From the NCBI GenBank assembly GCA_024275315.1, contig JAJRZK010000009.1, positions 62,001 to 126,000 of the forward strand: a stretch of 64,000 nt of DNA, written 5' to 3'. The notes beneath the pieces were generated by a model, which was not told the DNA's origin, did not search any database, and saw nothing but the letters and a program-made list of their open reading frames with translations. The position numbers were made by a program, and so were the translations under genes. Below, piece by piece: positions 34,991 to 44,900 of the stretch. Positions within the stretch are counted from its first letter, which is position 1. Each line of letters opens with the position of its first letter. The DNA is from Nitrospirota bacterium (lineage in GTDB: Bacteria > Nitrospinota_A > UBA7883).

Positions 34991-36493
34991 GTGGCGCGGG
35001 ATAAGACTTATGTTATGACTTCACAACAGATGGACATTTTCAAAAATTTGACCAGCATGGTCGATTCCGTGGCCGACCTGGACAACCTGCTGGGCCTTAT
35101 TGTGCTTGCCGCCATGCGTGTTATGAACGCAAAAGCCTCTTCTCTGCTATTGACGAGTAAAAGAAGCGACAAGCTTTATTTCCACACATGCGTAGGTGAC
35201 AAGGGGGACCAGGTCAAAAAATTCGAGCTGGACGAGGGCGAGGGGATAGCTGGATGGGCGGTTCAACAAGGCAGACCTGTGCTGGTCACCGATGTCGCCA
35301 ACGATCCCAGGTGGTCGCCGAAAATCGCGGACGCGATTAATGTGGACACCAAATCAATAGCGTGCGCCCCGTTAACGTATGACAACAATGTGTTGGGCGC
35401 GCTGGAAATAATAGACCGAAAGGATGAGAAACCGCTGACCCAGGACGATCTGGACAGGCTTGTTGTCTTTTCGGACCTTGCGGCGGGGTTGCTGGTCAAG
35501 GCTCGCGAATATAACGAGGTAAACCGTGAAAACAAGTTGCTGAGAAAAGAACTGGCTGGCAGACATGAGATAATCGGCAAATCCAAACCATTGCTTAAGG
35601 CCATGGAGGATTGCGCCAAAGTCGCCTCATCCAAGGCTACGGCGCTGATCACCGGAGAGTCCGGAACCGGCAAGGAACTGTTCGCCAGGCTCATACACGA
35701 TCTTTCCCCGCGCCGCGACAGGAGGCTTGTTTCTGTAAACTGTGGCGCTTTGGCGGAGACACTTCTGGAACGGGAGCTGTTCGGTCACGAGAAAGGAGCC
35801 TTCACCGGAGCCGACACACAGAAGCCGGGGCTGTTCGAGGCCGCTGATTCTGGCACGATATTCCTCGATGAAATAGCGGAGACATCACCTGCCATGCAGA
35901 TAAAATTGCTTCGTGTTTTACAGGAAGAGTCGTTTTTCAGGGTTGGAGGACAGTCCCAGGTAACCGTCGATATAAGGGTCATCGCGGCGACAAACAAAAA
36001 GCTGGAAAAATTGGTGGAAGAAAAAAAATTTCGTGATGACCTATTCTACAGGCTGAACGTGATTAATATAGCTCTCCCACCATTGCGGGAGCGCGAGGGT
36101 GACATCATTATTCTGGCGGAGCATTTTCTTAGGAAATTCTCCAGAGATATGAAACGGGACGTCAGAGGGTTCACGGAAGAATCTAAACGAGCCATGCTGG
36201 CGTATCCATGGCCAGGTAATATTCGCCAGCTTGAAAATACCGTGGAAAGAGCCATCATCATGGCGGAATCGGATATGATCGGTATATCCGACCTGCCTCC
36301 GGAGATGACCGGATTCGGGAAAAGCCCCATCAGCGTGGGGCTTTCGTTAAAGGAGGCGCAAGATCATTTCCGGGCCGAGTTTGTGCGAAAGTCACTCGAT
36401 CGTTGCGATGGCAACAAAACAAACACCGCCAAGATGCTCAATATCCAGCGCACATACCTTAGCCGTTTGATCAAGGAATACAACATACAATGA
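34991..36493 (+). CDS. GAF-domain sigma-54-dependent transcriptional activator
   Basis: A 500-residue protein from GTG 34991; an ATG at 35015 is an alternative and neither has a clear ribosome site. Domains: GAF (about 15-170), linker helix, AAA+ with Walker A GESGTGKE (near 222-229), intact sigma-54 loop GAFTGA, Walker B GTIFLDEIAE and arginine-finger region, and a Fis-type C-terminal helix (NKTNTAKMLNIQRTYLSRLIKEY). It binds enhancers and remodels sigma-54 polymerase in response to a small-molecule signal bound by GAF. Target unknown; the next gene is a plausible one. Compare the degenerate paralogue at 47377. Confidence 0.92.
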   Translation: MARDKTYVMTSQQMDIFKNLTSMVDSVADLDNLLGLIVLAAMRVMNAKASSLLLTSKRSDKLYFHTCVGDKGDQVKKFELDEGEGIAGWAVQQGRPVLVTDVANDPRWSPKIADAINVDTKSIACAPLTYDNNVLGALEIIDRKDEKPLTQDDLDRLVVFSDLAAGLLVKAREYNEVNRENKLLRKELAGRHEIIGKSKPLLKAMEDCAKVASSKATALITGESGTGKELFARLIHDLSPRRDRRLVSVNCGALAETLLERELFGHEKGAFTGADTQKPGLFEAADSGTIFLDEIAETSPAMQIKLLRVLQEESFFRVGGQSQVTVDIRVIAATNKKLEKLVEEKKFRDDLFYRLNVINIALPPLREREGDIIILAEHFLRKFSRDMKRDVRGFTEESKRAMLAYPWPGNIRQLENTVERAIIMAESDMIGISDLPPEMTGFGKSPISVGLSLKEAQDHFRAEFVRKSLDRCDGNKTNTAKMLNIQRTYLSRLIKEYNIQ

Positions 36494-36526
36494 GACAACG
36501 TTCGCACAGAACAGAACCGGTGTTGC

Positions 36527-37342
36527 ATGGATAGCCTTGTGTGGGTGGCCATGGGCGTGTTTCTGGCCCTGGCGATAAGCATGAGATTGCGTGAGGAGTC
36601 GAAGCTTGAGCCTCTGGCCCAATTTCCAAAACCTGCCGCCAAACACCCCGGTTTCAAATCAGGGACCGACGGCATATTCAAGGTCAGGGTCATCGCGATG
36701 GAATTCGACGAAATCGGCCCGGTGATATACATCAACGGTGAATTCGCCCTGGGACCGGAGAGGGTGGACATAGACATAGTGACAGCCGAAGTGCACATCG
36801 GGGGGAAGGTGGAAAATTTCGTCTCGTTCGATCCTTCCACAGACGACGATCCCGGCGAAAAAACAATAGGGGACCTGGTCAACCTGATCAGCCCCGTCTG
36901 GCTTGTTCCTGAGCAAAGGGGAAAGTTCCGGACCCCCATGTTCGCCCCGGATTCGGAGGACCGTCTTAACATAATTATGGACCAGCTCGACTCGGCCGCT
37001 TTGCGCATGGTTGAAAAGCTCGACATGGAATTCGGGGACTATCCCCTCGAGGGTGAATTCCTGGAGCGGATCGAGTCTGATTTTCTGAACGATTTCGTGG
37101 TGAAGGAACTGGCGTCCGATATAAAAAGGGAGTTGATCTGGCGAGCGGGTCACATGGTGGTGATCGTGAGGTTCATGAACTCCTATGACGAGGTTGTTGA
37201 GGAATCGCGGTTGGAACTTGATCTGGCCGCCAAAGACGCGGAGGCTCTGGATGGAAACACCGATAATATAATCCTGAACGCCTTTCGAGCCCAACTGGAT
37301 CTTGAAACCATAAACTACAGCACAGTAGTCTACGAATCATAA
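36527..37342 (+). CDS. Membrane-anchored protein of unknown function
   Basis: A 271-residue protein starting 33 bases after the sigma-54 activator. One N-terminal hydrophobic segment (LVWVAMGVFLALAISMRL, residues 3-20) is followed by a large soluble part rich in acidic residues and beta strands (FKVRVIAMEFDEIGPVIYINGEFALG, VDIDIVTAEVHIGGKVENFVSFD). I recognise no domain and no catalytic motif. The single anchor suggests the bulk faces one side of the inner membrane. Tight linkage to the regulator suggests a shared role. Confidence 0.6.
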   Translation: MDSLVWVAMGVFLALAISMRLREESKLEPLAQFPKPAAKHPGFKSGTDGIFKVRVIAMEFDEIGPVIYINGEFALGPERVDIDIVTAEVHIGGKVENFVSFDPSTDDDPGEKTIGDLVNLISPVWLVPEQRGKFRTPMFAPDSEDRLNIIMDQLDSAALRMVEKLDMEFGDYPLEGEFLERIESDFLNDFVVKELASDIKRELIWRAGHMVVIVRFMNSYDEVVEESRLELDLAAKDAEALDGNTDNIILNAFRAQLDLETINYSTVVYES

Positions 37343-37462
37343 ACCAACATCTCTCCAGACCTCGACGCCCCTCCCCAACAATCTGTCACAGCCGATCTCC
37401 GGCCCCTGATGGAGCTTGCGAGGCGTGTTCTTGCCGCCACGAACGGGAGTCTTTGCGAATAC

Positions 37463-37502
37463 AAAAAAACCCTTGGGCAGATCTTATGATCGAGCCCAAG
37501 GG
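37463..37502 (-). terminator. Rho-independent terminator of the small cytochrome gene
   Basis: Minus strand: 9-bp perfect stem with arms at 37494-37502 and 37470-37478 (GCCCAAGGG on the plus strand with CCCTTGGGC), a 15-base loop, then seven T (complement of A at 37463-37469). It lies 29 bases past the stop of the cytochrome gene at 37531. Confidence 0.87.
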
Positions 37503-37530
37503 GATTGGGTTATAGAATCCGCGGGTCGGC

Positions 37531-37899
37531 TCAGCCCCCGTTGGCTTTCATATACGCGATAAGCTCCTTAGCTTCGGCTTCGGATATTTTCGGCGTTTTC
37601 ATCTTGGTCTTTTTGCGTTTATCGGCGCCTTTCGCCCATTTTTTCAGCTCCTGGGTTTCAGCGTCGTTAGCGGCCCATGTCCCCTGGGGATCCTGCAACC
37701 ATTTGAGCAACCAGGCTTCGCTACGTCTTTTTGTCACGCCGGCTAGACCAGGACCGACTTTTTTCTTTGCGGTCATTTTGTGGCAGTTCTTGCATTTTTT
37801 CGACTTCCACAGCGAGGCTCCGTCAGCGGAAGCTACTCCTGTAGAAGCGAATGAAATCGCAAGGATAAACGCGAAGACTACCCCGAGATACTTGCTCAT
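37531..37899 (-). CDS. Small periplasmic c-type cytochrome
   Basis: A 122-residue protein from the ATG at 37899, with GGAGG upstream; an in-frame TTG at 37914 overlaps that ribosome site and is rejected. Signal peptide MSKYLGVVFAFILAISFASTGVASA; haem motif CKNCH; a likely axial Met in KTKMKTPKISEAEAKELIAYM, typical of class I cytochrome c. It is monocistronic, with its own terminator. A soluble electron carrier of the respiratory chain is the likely role. Confidence 0.88.
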   Translation of the reverse strand: MSKYLGVVFAFILAISFASTGVASADGASLWKSKKCKNCHKMTAKKKVGPGLAGVTKRRSEAWLLKWLQDPQGTWAANDAETQELKKWAKGADKRKKTKMKTPKISEAEAKELIAYMKANGG

Positions 37900-38163
37900 A
37901 AAATCTTCCTCCAATTATTTCCTGTCTCTAAATTTACCATGTAACCCTTGAAAGTCCCACTTTTCAGAGCGATATAAACTCTGCTGAGGCCCTTCCAATC
38001 ATCGTCAATCATCGTCCCAAGGTCAAGAAGATTTTTCCGGACACAATTTCGCCATTGGAAGCCGTGTATATAAAAATCCCTGACAACCCCTGTCAACTCA
38101 AATCCGCAGAACCCGCCGAAGCGCCATCTGACGGTTTTGCTGTAAAAACTGTCACGATATATC

Positions 38164-39576
38164 CTAAATATCGTAGTACATGGTGAACTCGTACGGATGC
38201 GGCCGTTTGCGCAACTCGCCTATTTCATTTTCACGTTTGTAATCTATCCAGGTGTCGATTACATCCTGGGTAAACACATCACCCTTCATGAGAAAATCGT
38301 GATCCTCCTCCAGAGCTTCCAGGGCCTCTTCAAGGCTTGCCGGCATAGATGGTATTTCCGCAAGTTCTTCGGGAGTCAGGCCATAAATATTCTTGTCCAG
38401 CGGTTGGCCGGGATCGATTTTGTTCTGTATTCCATCCAAGCCCGCCATCAGCATTGCGGAAAAAGCCAGGTACGCATTGCAACTGGGGTCGGGGAAACGC
38501 AGTTCGACACGTTTGGCCTTCGGGCTGGGGGAATACATCGGGATCCTGATGGCGGCGGACCTGTTGCTGGAGGAATACGCCAGGTTCACAGGAGCCTCGA
38601 ATCCAGGCACCAGCCTCTTGTACGAGTTGGTCGTGGGCGCCACCAGGGCCGCCAGGGACTTGGCGTGCTTTAACACACCTCCTATGTAATGCAGGCCAAG
38701 CTCTGAAAGTCCGCCATATTTGTCTCCGGCGAACAGCGGTTTCCCGTCTTTCCAGATGGATTGGTGCACATGCATTCCGGAACCGTTGTCGTTCCAGATA
38801 GGCTTGGGCATGAACGTGGCGGTTTTGTTATTGCGCCGGGCCACGTTTTTAATGATGTATTTAAACAGCATGAGGTTGTCCGCCATGGTAAGTAGCGGCG
38901 AATAACGCATGTCTATCTCACCCTGGCCGGCCGTTGCAACTTCATGATGCTGGGCTTCGATCTCGATGCCGCACTCCTGCATGACGATTACCATTTCAGA
39001 CCGCAGGTCCATCAACGAATCGGTTGGAGGACAGGGGAAATAGCCCTCTTTGTATCGCGGTTTGTATCCCAGGTTGGGGTTTTCCTCGGCCCCTGTGTTC
39101 CACTGGGCCTCACTGGAATCCACCTGGTAAAATGCGCCGGACTCGTCAGAGTGATACCGTATGTCGTCAAAAATGAAAAACTCCGCTTCAGGGCCAAAAT
39201 AAGCCGTGTCGCCAATACCTGTCGATTTTAAATAGGCCTCCGCTTTCTGGGCGATGGCGCGCGGGTCCCGGTTATACGCTTCTTTGGTGATAGGATCAAA
39301 AATGTTCGCCACAAGCGACAGTGTCGGATATTTTGTGAACGGATCCATAATGGCCGTGGCGGGATCGGGTATAACCAGCATGTCCGACGCGTTGATAGCC
39401 TTCCATCCCCGGATCGAAGATCCGTCAAAACCCAACCCGTCCCTGAAAATATCCTCTGTCAGTTCGGACATCGGAAACGAAAAATGCTGCCACAAACCCG
39501 GCAGGTCCATGAACTTGATATCGAACAACTTGCTCTTGTTTTTTTTTGCGAACTCCAATACCTGTGTAGGTGTCAT
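38164..39576 (-). CDS. glnA: Glutamine synthetase type I
   Basis: A 470-residue enzyme of normal GSI length. Motifs: [28 protein letters not shown], the metal-site [23 protein letters not shown], and the arginine/glutamate region [30 protein letters not shown]. The tyrosine in [10 protein letters not shown] corresponds to the adenylylation site of GSI-beta enzymes. It makes glutamine from glutamate and ammonium. With amtB and glnK upstream on the same strand it forms a nitrogen-assimilation cluster, presumably under PII control. Confidence 0.97.
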   Translation of the reverse strand: MTPTQVLEFAKKNKSKLFDIKFMDLPGLWQHFSFPMSELTEDIFRDGLGFDGSSIRGWKAINASDMLVIPDPATAIMDPFTKYPTLSLVANIFDPITKEAYNRDPRAIAQKAEAYLKSTGIGDTAYFGPEAEFFIFDDIRYHSDESGAFYQVDSSEAQWNTGAEENPNLGYKPRYKEGYFPCPPTDSLMDLRSEMVIVMQECGIEIEAQHHEVATAGQGEIDMRYSPLLTMADNLMLFKYIIKNVARRNNKTATFMPKPIWNDNGSGMHVHQSIWKDGKPLFAGDKYGGLSELGLHYIGGVLKHAKSLAALVAPTTNSYKRLVPGFEAPVNLAYSSSNRSAAIRIPMYSPSPKAKRVELRFPDPSCNAYLAFSAMLMAGLDGIQNKIDPGQPLDKNIYGLTPEELAEIPSMPASLEEALEALEEDHDFLMKGDVFTQDVIDTWIDYKRENEIGELRKRPHPYEFTMYYDI

Positions 39577-39680
39577 TCTATAATGCCTCCTTAAAATAAA
39601 TGAGAATATACCCGCTAATCGCCGAGTGTACTTACCCTGTCCAATGGAAATTACAAGCCCGAATGTGACTGTTCCGCAAT

Positions 39681-40898
39681 TTAGCCGAGTGCGTCTTCGG
39701 GATAGGCCTCGACTTTATGAACAGCCAGATCCGACCCGTGAAACTCTTCTTCCTCATCCAGCCTTATGCCTGAAACAGATTTTATAGCGGAGTATACAAT
39801 AAAACCTGCAAAAAGAGCCATAGCTGTTCCGGCCAGGGTACCTATTATTTGTGCGACCAGGCTGACTCCACCCATTCCGCCAAGGAATTCTTGGCCGAAG
39901 ATTCCGCAAGCCACACCACCCCACGCTCCGCAAAGGCCGTGCAACGGCCATACGCCCAGCACATCATCAATTTTTAGTTTCTCTTGTTCCCATGCAAACG
40001 TTTTTACAAAAACAGCTCCGGCGATCGCCCCCACAAGCAGAGCCCCCAGCGGATGGAACTTGTCCGACCCGGCGCATACCGCCACCAGCCCCGCCAGGGC
40101 TCCATTGTGGACAAAGCCGGGGTCCGCCTTTGATAACACCAAGGCCATAAGAATACCACCTACCATGGCCATGAGCGAGTTTACCGCCACCAAGCCTGTT
40201 ATCCCTGATATTTCCTGGGCGCTCATGACGTTGAACCCGAACCAGCCGATGCAAAGCATCCAGCTTCCCAGCGCAAGCATGGGGATGTTGCTGACGGGAA
40301 TAGGTCTGGACTGACCATTTACCCATCTGCCTTTTCGTGGACCGAGTTTTATGACCGCCACAAGCGCGAGCCATCCCCCCATGGCGTGTACCACCACAGA
40401 ACCTGCGTAATCATGAAAACCAGCTCCGGCAAAGGAAGCCAGCCACGAGCCATCCTGACCCAAAAGAGAGATGCGGCCCCATACCATCCCTTCAAACAGT
40501 GGGTATACTATCCCGACAAATATCGCTCCTGCAAATACCTGCGGCCAGAACCGCGCCCTTTCGGCTATGCCGCCTGAAATAATGGCAGGCACGGCCGCCG
40601 CGAATGTCATAAGGAAAAAATATCTCACAAGGTCGTAGCCGCTGTTTGTCCCAACCAGCTCTTGCGCCGAAGACAGGAACATCATTCCGTATGCCAGCGG
40701 AAACCCAATGAGCAGGTATACCACCGCAGAAACCCCGAAATCGGATATTATTTTTACCAAGGCGTTTACCTGGTTCTTCTTGCGGACAGTCCCCACTTCA
40801 AGAAAGGCGAAACCACCATGCATAGCGAAAACCATAACGGCCCCCAACATCAGAAATAGTACGTTCGCGCTCTCTTTCAGCGCCTCTGCTTCACTCAT
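39681..40898 (-). CDS. amtB: Ammonium transporter
   Basis: A 405-residue inner-membrane protein with about eleven helices. Signatures: [21 protein letters not shown], the conserved [20 protein letters not shown], and [25 protein letters not shown], with the two pore histidines (VHAMGG, PLHGLCG). It carries ammonium or ammonia and is gated by the PII protein encoded 134 bases upstream. The C-terminal tail (about 35 residues after the last helix) is the PII contact region in homologues. Confidence 0.95.
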   Translation of the reverse strand: MSEAEALKESANVLFLMLGAVMVFAMHGGFAFLEVGTVRKKNQVNALVKIISDFGVSAVVYLLIGFPLAYGMMFLSSAQELVGTNSGYDLVRYFFLMTFAAAVPAIISGGIAERARFWPQVFAGAIFVGIVYPLFEGMVWGRISLLGQDGSWLASFAGAGFHDYAGSVVVHAMGGWLALVAVIKLGPRKGRWVNGQSRPIPVSNIPMLALGSWMLCIGWFGFNVMSAQEISGITGLVAVNSLMAMVGGILMALVLSKADPGFVHNGALAGLVAVCAGSDKFHPLGALLVGAIAGAVFVKTFAWEQEKLKIDDVLGVWPLHGLCGAWGGVACGIFGQEFLGGMGGVSLVAQIIGTLAGTAMALFAGFIVYSAIKSVSGIRLDEEEEFHGSDLAVHKVEAYPEDALG

Positions 40899-41032
40899 AA
40901 TTCCCCTTTACTCATTTAAAATCAATGGTATTGCACACACAAGCCCCGCAGATCCCTTGGCGTCCCTAAAAAAAACAGGAACGCCTGCGGCTTTCGGGGG
41001 GCATCCTCTTCCAGATGAAACATCGGTTTTTC

Positions 41033-41771
<739 letters not shown>

Positions 41772-43967
41772 ATGAAACCTTCCATCAGTGGCAAAGATAT
41801 AGCCAAAATAATCAACGCCAATCATCACGACCCCTATTCGATTTTGGGAATCCATGAAATCCCGGGGGGGGTGGCCGTGCGTGCTTTTGCGCCGGAAGCG
41901 GCGGAGATCGCGGTGATAGACATTCATGATCGTGATCTGCAATACCCCATGACAAGAATCAATGACGATGGATTTTTCGATACGATTATCCCGGACAGGG
42001 GCATATTCGCCTACGATCTGCACATCGTCACCTATAAAGGTATCCATAGCGTCCAGCGTGATCCTTACAGCTTTATGCCGTTTGTCGGGGAGATGGATCT
42101 GTATCTTTTCAACGAGGGGAATCATTATGAAATACACAAAAAACTGGGCGCTCACATAATAAATGTGGATGGCGCAGATGGGGTGCGGTTCGCCGTCTGG
42201 GCTCCGAACGCCGCCAGGGTGTCGGTGGTGGGGGACTTTTGCAATTGGGACGGCAGACGGTACCAGATGAGGTTGCTGGGGGTTTCCGGCGTATGGGAAA
42301 TATTCATTCCCGGGCTTGGCACTGGGGCGCTTTACAAGTTCGAGATCAGATCGAAAAGCGGGGATGTCTTCAGCAAGGCCGACCCGTTCGCCTATGCCAG
42401 CGAACTTCGGCCTAACACAGCCAGTGTGGTCTGGGACGCGCTCCGGTACCAATGGAGCGATGAAAAGTGGATGACAAAACGCCGCACAAGGGAGTTGCTC
42501 GACAGACCAATGAACATTTACGAGGCGCATCTCGGCTCGTGGGCCAGGAGCCCGGAGCGCAACGAGTGGTTGACATACCGGGAACTGGCTCCTTTGCTGG
42601 TAGAGTATTGCAAACAGCAACGATATACAGATATCGAGCTTATGCCCATAACGGAGTTTCCATACGATCCTTCATGGGGATACCAGGTAACCGGATATTT
42701 TTCCCCCACATCCCGGTTCGGCGCCCCGGACGATTTCAAGTATTTTGTCGAGTATTTTCATAACCACGATATTGGGGTGATAATCGACTGGGTGCCTGCG
42801 CATTTTCCCAAAGATGATTTCGGCTTGCGTCGATTTGACGGGACTGCTCTGTACGAGCATGAGGACTGGCGGCAGGGGGAGCACAAGGATTGGGGAACGC
42901 TGATTTTCAATTACGGCCGCCATGAGGTAAGAAATTTCCTTTTGTCCTCCGTTTTATTCATGCTGGAGTATTATCACATTGACGGCATACGGGTCGACGC
43001 TGTGGCGTCGATGCTGTACCTCGATTATTCAAGGGAGCCCGGCGAATGGACCCCAAACCGGTTCGGCGGCAACGAGAACCTGGACGCCATAAAGTTTTTG
43101 CAACAGTTAAACGTGGTGGTACACGAAAAATTTCCCGGTGTGGTCACGCTGGCCGAAGAATCTACGTCGTGGGCCGGAGTGTCCCGGCCAGCATACCTGG
43201 GCGGGTTGGGGTTTACGATGAAATGGAACATGGGTTGGATGAACGATATCCTGGGCTATTTCAGGGTGGACCCGGTGTTCAGGAAATATCATCACGGCGC
43301 CCTGACATTCGCCATGCTGTACGCTTTTCACGAGAACTTCGTGCTGACACTGAGCCATGACGAAGTGGTTCATGGCAAAGGTTCGCTTTTAAACAAGATG
43401 CCTGGGGACACCTGGCGAAAATTCGCTAACCTACGGCTTTTATTCGGATATATGTACGCCCATCCCGGGAAAAAAATGATATTCCAGGGTAGCGACCTGG
43501 GGCAATGGGCGGAGTGGGATCATGAAAAATCAGTGGATTGGGATCTTCTTAAATACGCCCCCCACTCCAGGTTGCAACGGTATATGGCCGATCTTGGCGA
43601 GATGTACTTGCAAAACCGGTGCATGTGGGAGGTTGATTTTAGCCATGAAGGGTTCGAATGGGTGGATTTTAATGATTCGGAGTCGTCGGTGGTGTCATTC
43701 ATGCGTAAAGCCCGAGACTCGTCGGATTACATGATATTCGTTTTTAACTTTACACCAGTGCCAAGACACGGATACAAGATTGGAGCTCCCGAACATGTCT
43801 TCTACCGGGAGATATTAAATTCGGACTCGGACATTTATTACGGATCGAACACCGGCAACGCAGGTGGTGTCTGGGCGGAGCGCGTACCCTTTCACAAATG
43901 GCCATGCTCCATAACCGCCACTTTGCCTCCATTGGGGATGCTTGCGCTCAAACCTTGTAGGGAATAA
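41772..43967 (+). CDS. glgB: 1,4-alpha-glucan branching enzyme
   Basis: A 731-residue GH13 enzyme from ATG 41772, five bases after GGAG; the TTG one codon earlier is unlikely. N-terminal [12 protein letters not shown] and a CBM48 domain ([29 protein letters not shown]) precede the catalytic barrel. Nucleophile Asp409 is in [17 protein letters not shown], the acid Glu462 in LAEEST, and [13 protein letters not shown] holds the third acidic residue; the 53-residue spacing equals that in the E. coli enzyme. It makes alpha-1,6 branches in glycogen. No other glg gene is in the window. Confidence 0.96.
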   Translation: MKPSISGKDIAKIINANHHDPYSILGIHEIPGGVAVRAFAPEAAEIAVIDIHDRDLQYPMTRINDDGFFDTIIPDRGIFAYDLHIVTYKGIHSVQRDPYSFMPFVGEMDLYLFNEGNHYEIHKKLGAHIINVDGADGVRFAVWAPNAARVSVVGDFCNWDGRRYQMRLLGVSGVWEIFIPGLGTGALYKFEIRSKSGDVFSKADPFAYASELRPNTASVVWDALRYQWSDEKWMTKRRTRELLDRPMNIYEAHLGSWARSPERNEWLTYRELAPLLVEYCKQQRYTDIELMPITEFPYDPSWGYQVTGYFSPTSRFGAPDDFKYFVEYFHNHDIGVIIDWVPAHFPKDDFGLRRFDGTALYEHEDWRQGEHKDWGTLIFNYGRHEVRNFLLSSVLFMLEYYHIDGIRVDAVASMLYLDYSREPGEWTPNRFGGNENLDAIKFLQQLNVVVHEKFPGVVTLAEESTSWAGVSRPAYLGGLGFTMKWNMGWMNDILGYFRVDPVFRKYHHGALTFAMLYAFHENFVLTLSHDEVVHGKGSLLNKMPGDTWRKFANLRLLFGYMYAHPGKKMIFQGSDLGQWAEWDHEKSVDWDLLKYAPHSRLQRYMADLGEMYLQNRCMWEVDFSHEGFEWVDFNDSESSVVSFMRKARDSSDYMIFVFNFTPVPRHGYKIGAPEHVFYREILNSDSDIYYGSNTGNAGGVWAERVPFHKWPCSITATLPPLGMLALKPCRE

Positions 43968-44039
43968 TCACACCGGTTTGGCGTGACGTAGCGGGCGGAA
44001 GCCATACGCCACCCATGGCACAATCGCCTAAAGACTGAT

Positions 44040-44067
44040 TTGACTTAACAGCGATTGAACGTATAAT
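44040..44067 (+). promoter_or_regulatory. Sigma-70 promoter of the DUF4390-NtrY-LpxC unit
   Basis: TTGACT (44040-44045), a 16-base spacer, and TATAAT (44062-44067). Transcription would start near 44075, about 20 bases before the TTG start of the DUF4390 gene. It is the only strong promoter-like site seen ahead of the kinase and LpxC-fusion genes. Confidence 0.68.
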
Positions 44068-44096
44068 TTACTCATCGATCGAAGCTGATTAACATA

Positions 44097-44867
44097 TTGA
44101 AATTGCGGATATATATCTTTTTGGGCTCAATTTTTCGTAGCGTTTCCATCTATAAACCGCTTTTGCTGTTGGCGGCGCTCGCCCCGGCCATATCAACCGC
44201 CTCTCCCGCCATTGCGCTGGATGACGCGTTTATGGTTGATGTTGTCCGGTCCGGATCCTATGACAAGGTAAGCGTATCCGCCACACTCAAAGGCGCCTTT
44301 ACACCCCAGATCAGGGAATCGGTGTCAAGCGGCGCCCCGGTGATATTCACCTATTTCATCCAGCTAAAACAGTGGAGACCGTTTATATGGAACGAGACCG
44401 TAAAAGAGCTGGTGATCAAGAAGATGGTTAAATACGACACGCTCAAGAAGCAATACATGGTGTGGGAGAAAAAGGGGGAGGATGAGGACGACATAAGCTT
44501 TGAAATCGAGTTGGCAAGCGTTAATTACGATGAGGAGAAGAAAAAAAACGCCAGGAAAAAGGAAAAACGAATAAGGAAACATACAACGGAGCCTGTCATG
44601 GAGCCTATATTCATTGAAGACAGCGTTGCGTTCGAAAAATGGATGACACACATCGACAACGTTACGATAAGCGATGCAAAAGATCTTAAAGCGTTATCCA
44701 GATATTATGTTCGCGCGCGATGCAAAATGAAATCAGTCAGGCTGATCCCTCCATTTAACTACATCCTTTTTTTCGTCTCCCTGTGGGATTTCGACACGGA
44801 CTGGACCAATTCGACAACATTTACCATAAACAGCAATGGAACAGAAAATAAAAAGCCTCCCAACTAG
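44097..44867 (+). CDS. DUF4390 exported protein
   Basis: A 256-residue protein with a long N-terminal hydrophobic leader (SIYKPLLLLAALAPAISTASPAIA) read from TTG 44097; no later start would keep the signal. The mature part is beta-rich (KVSVSATLKGAFTPQIRESVSSGAPVIFTYFIQLKQWRPF) with a Lys-rich insert (EEKKKNARKKEKRIRK) and ends in the family's aromatic motif PPFNYILFFVSLWDFDTDW. DUF4390 proteins regularly lie beside NtrY-type kinases, as here (33 bases). A periplasmic accessory or signal-input role for the kinase is inferred from that association. Confidence 0.75.
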   Translation: MKLRIYIFLGSIFRSVSIYKPLLLLAALAPAISTASPAIALDDAFMVDVVRSGSYDKVSVSATLKGAFTPQIRESVSSGAPVIFTYFIQLKQWRPFIWNETVKELVIKKMVKYDTLKKQYMVWEKKGEDEDDISFEIELASVNYDEEKKKNARKKEKRIRKHTTEPVMEPIFIEDSVAFEKWMTHIDNVTISDAKDLKALSRYYVRARCKMKSVRLIPPFNYILFFVSLWDFDTDWTNSTTFTINSNGTENKKPPN

Positions 44868-44900
44868 GCGGGCTCGATCAACGGCAGAAGCGTTCCAGCC

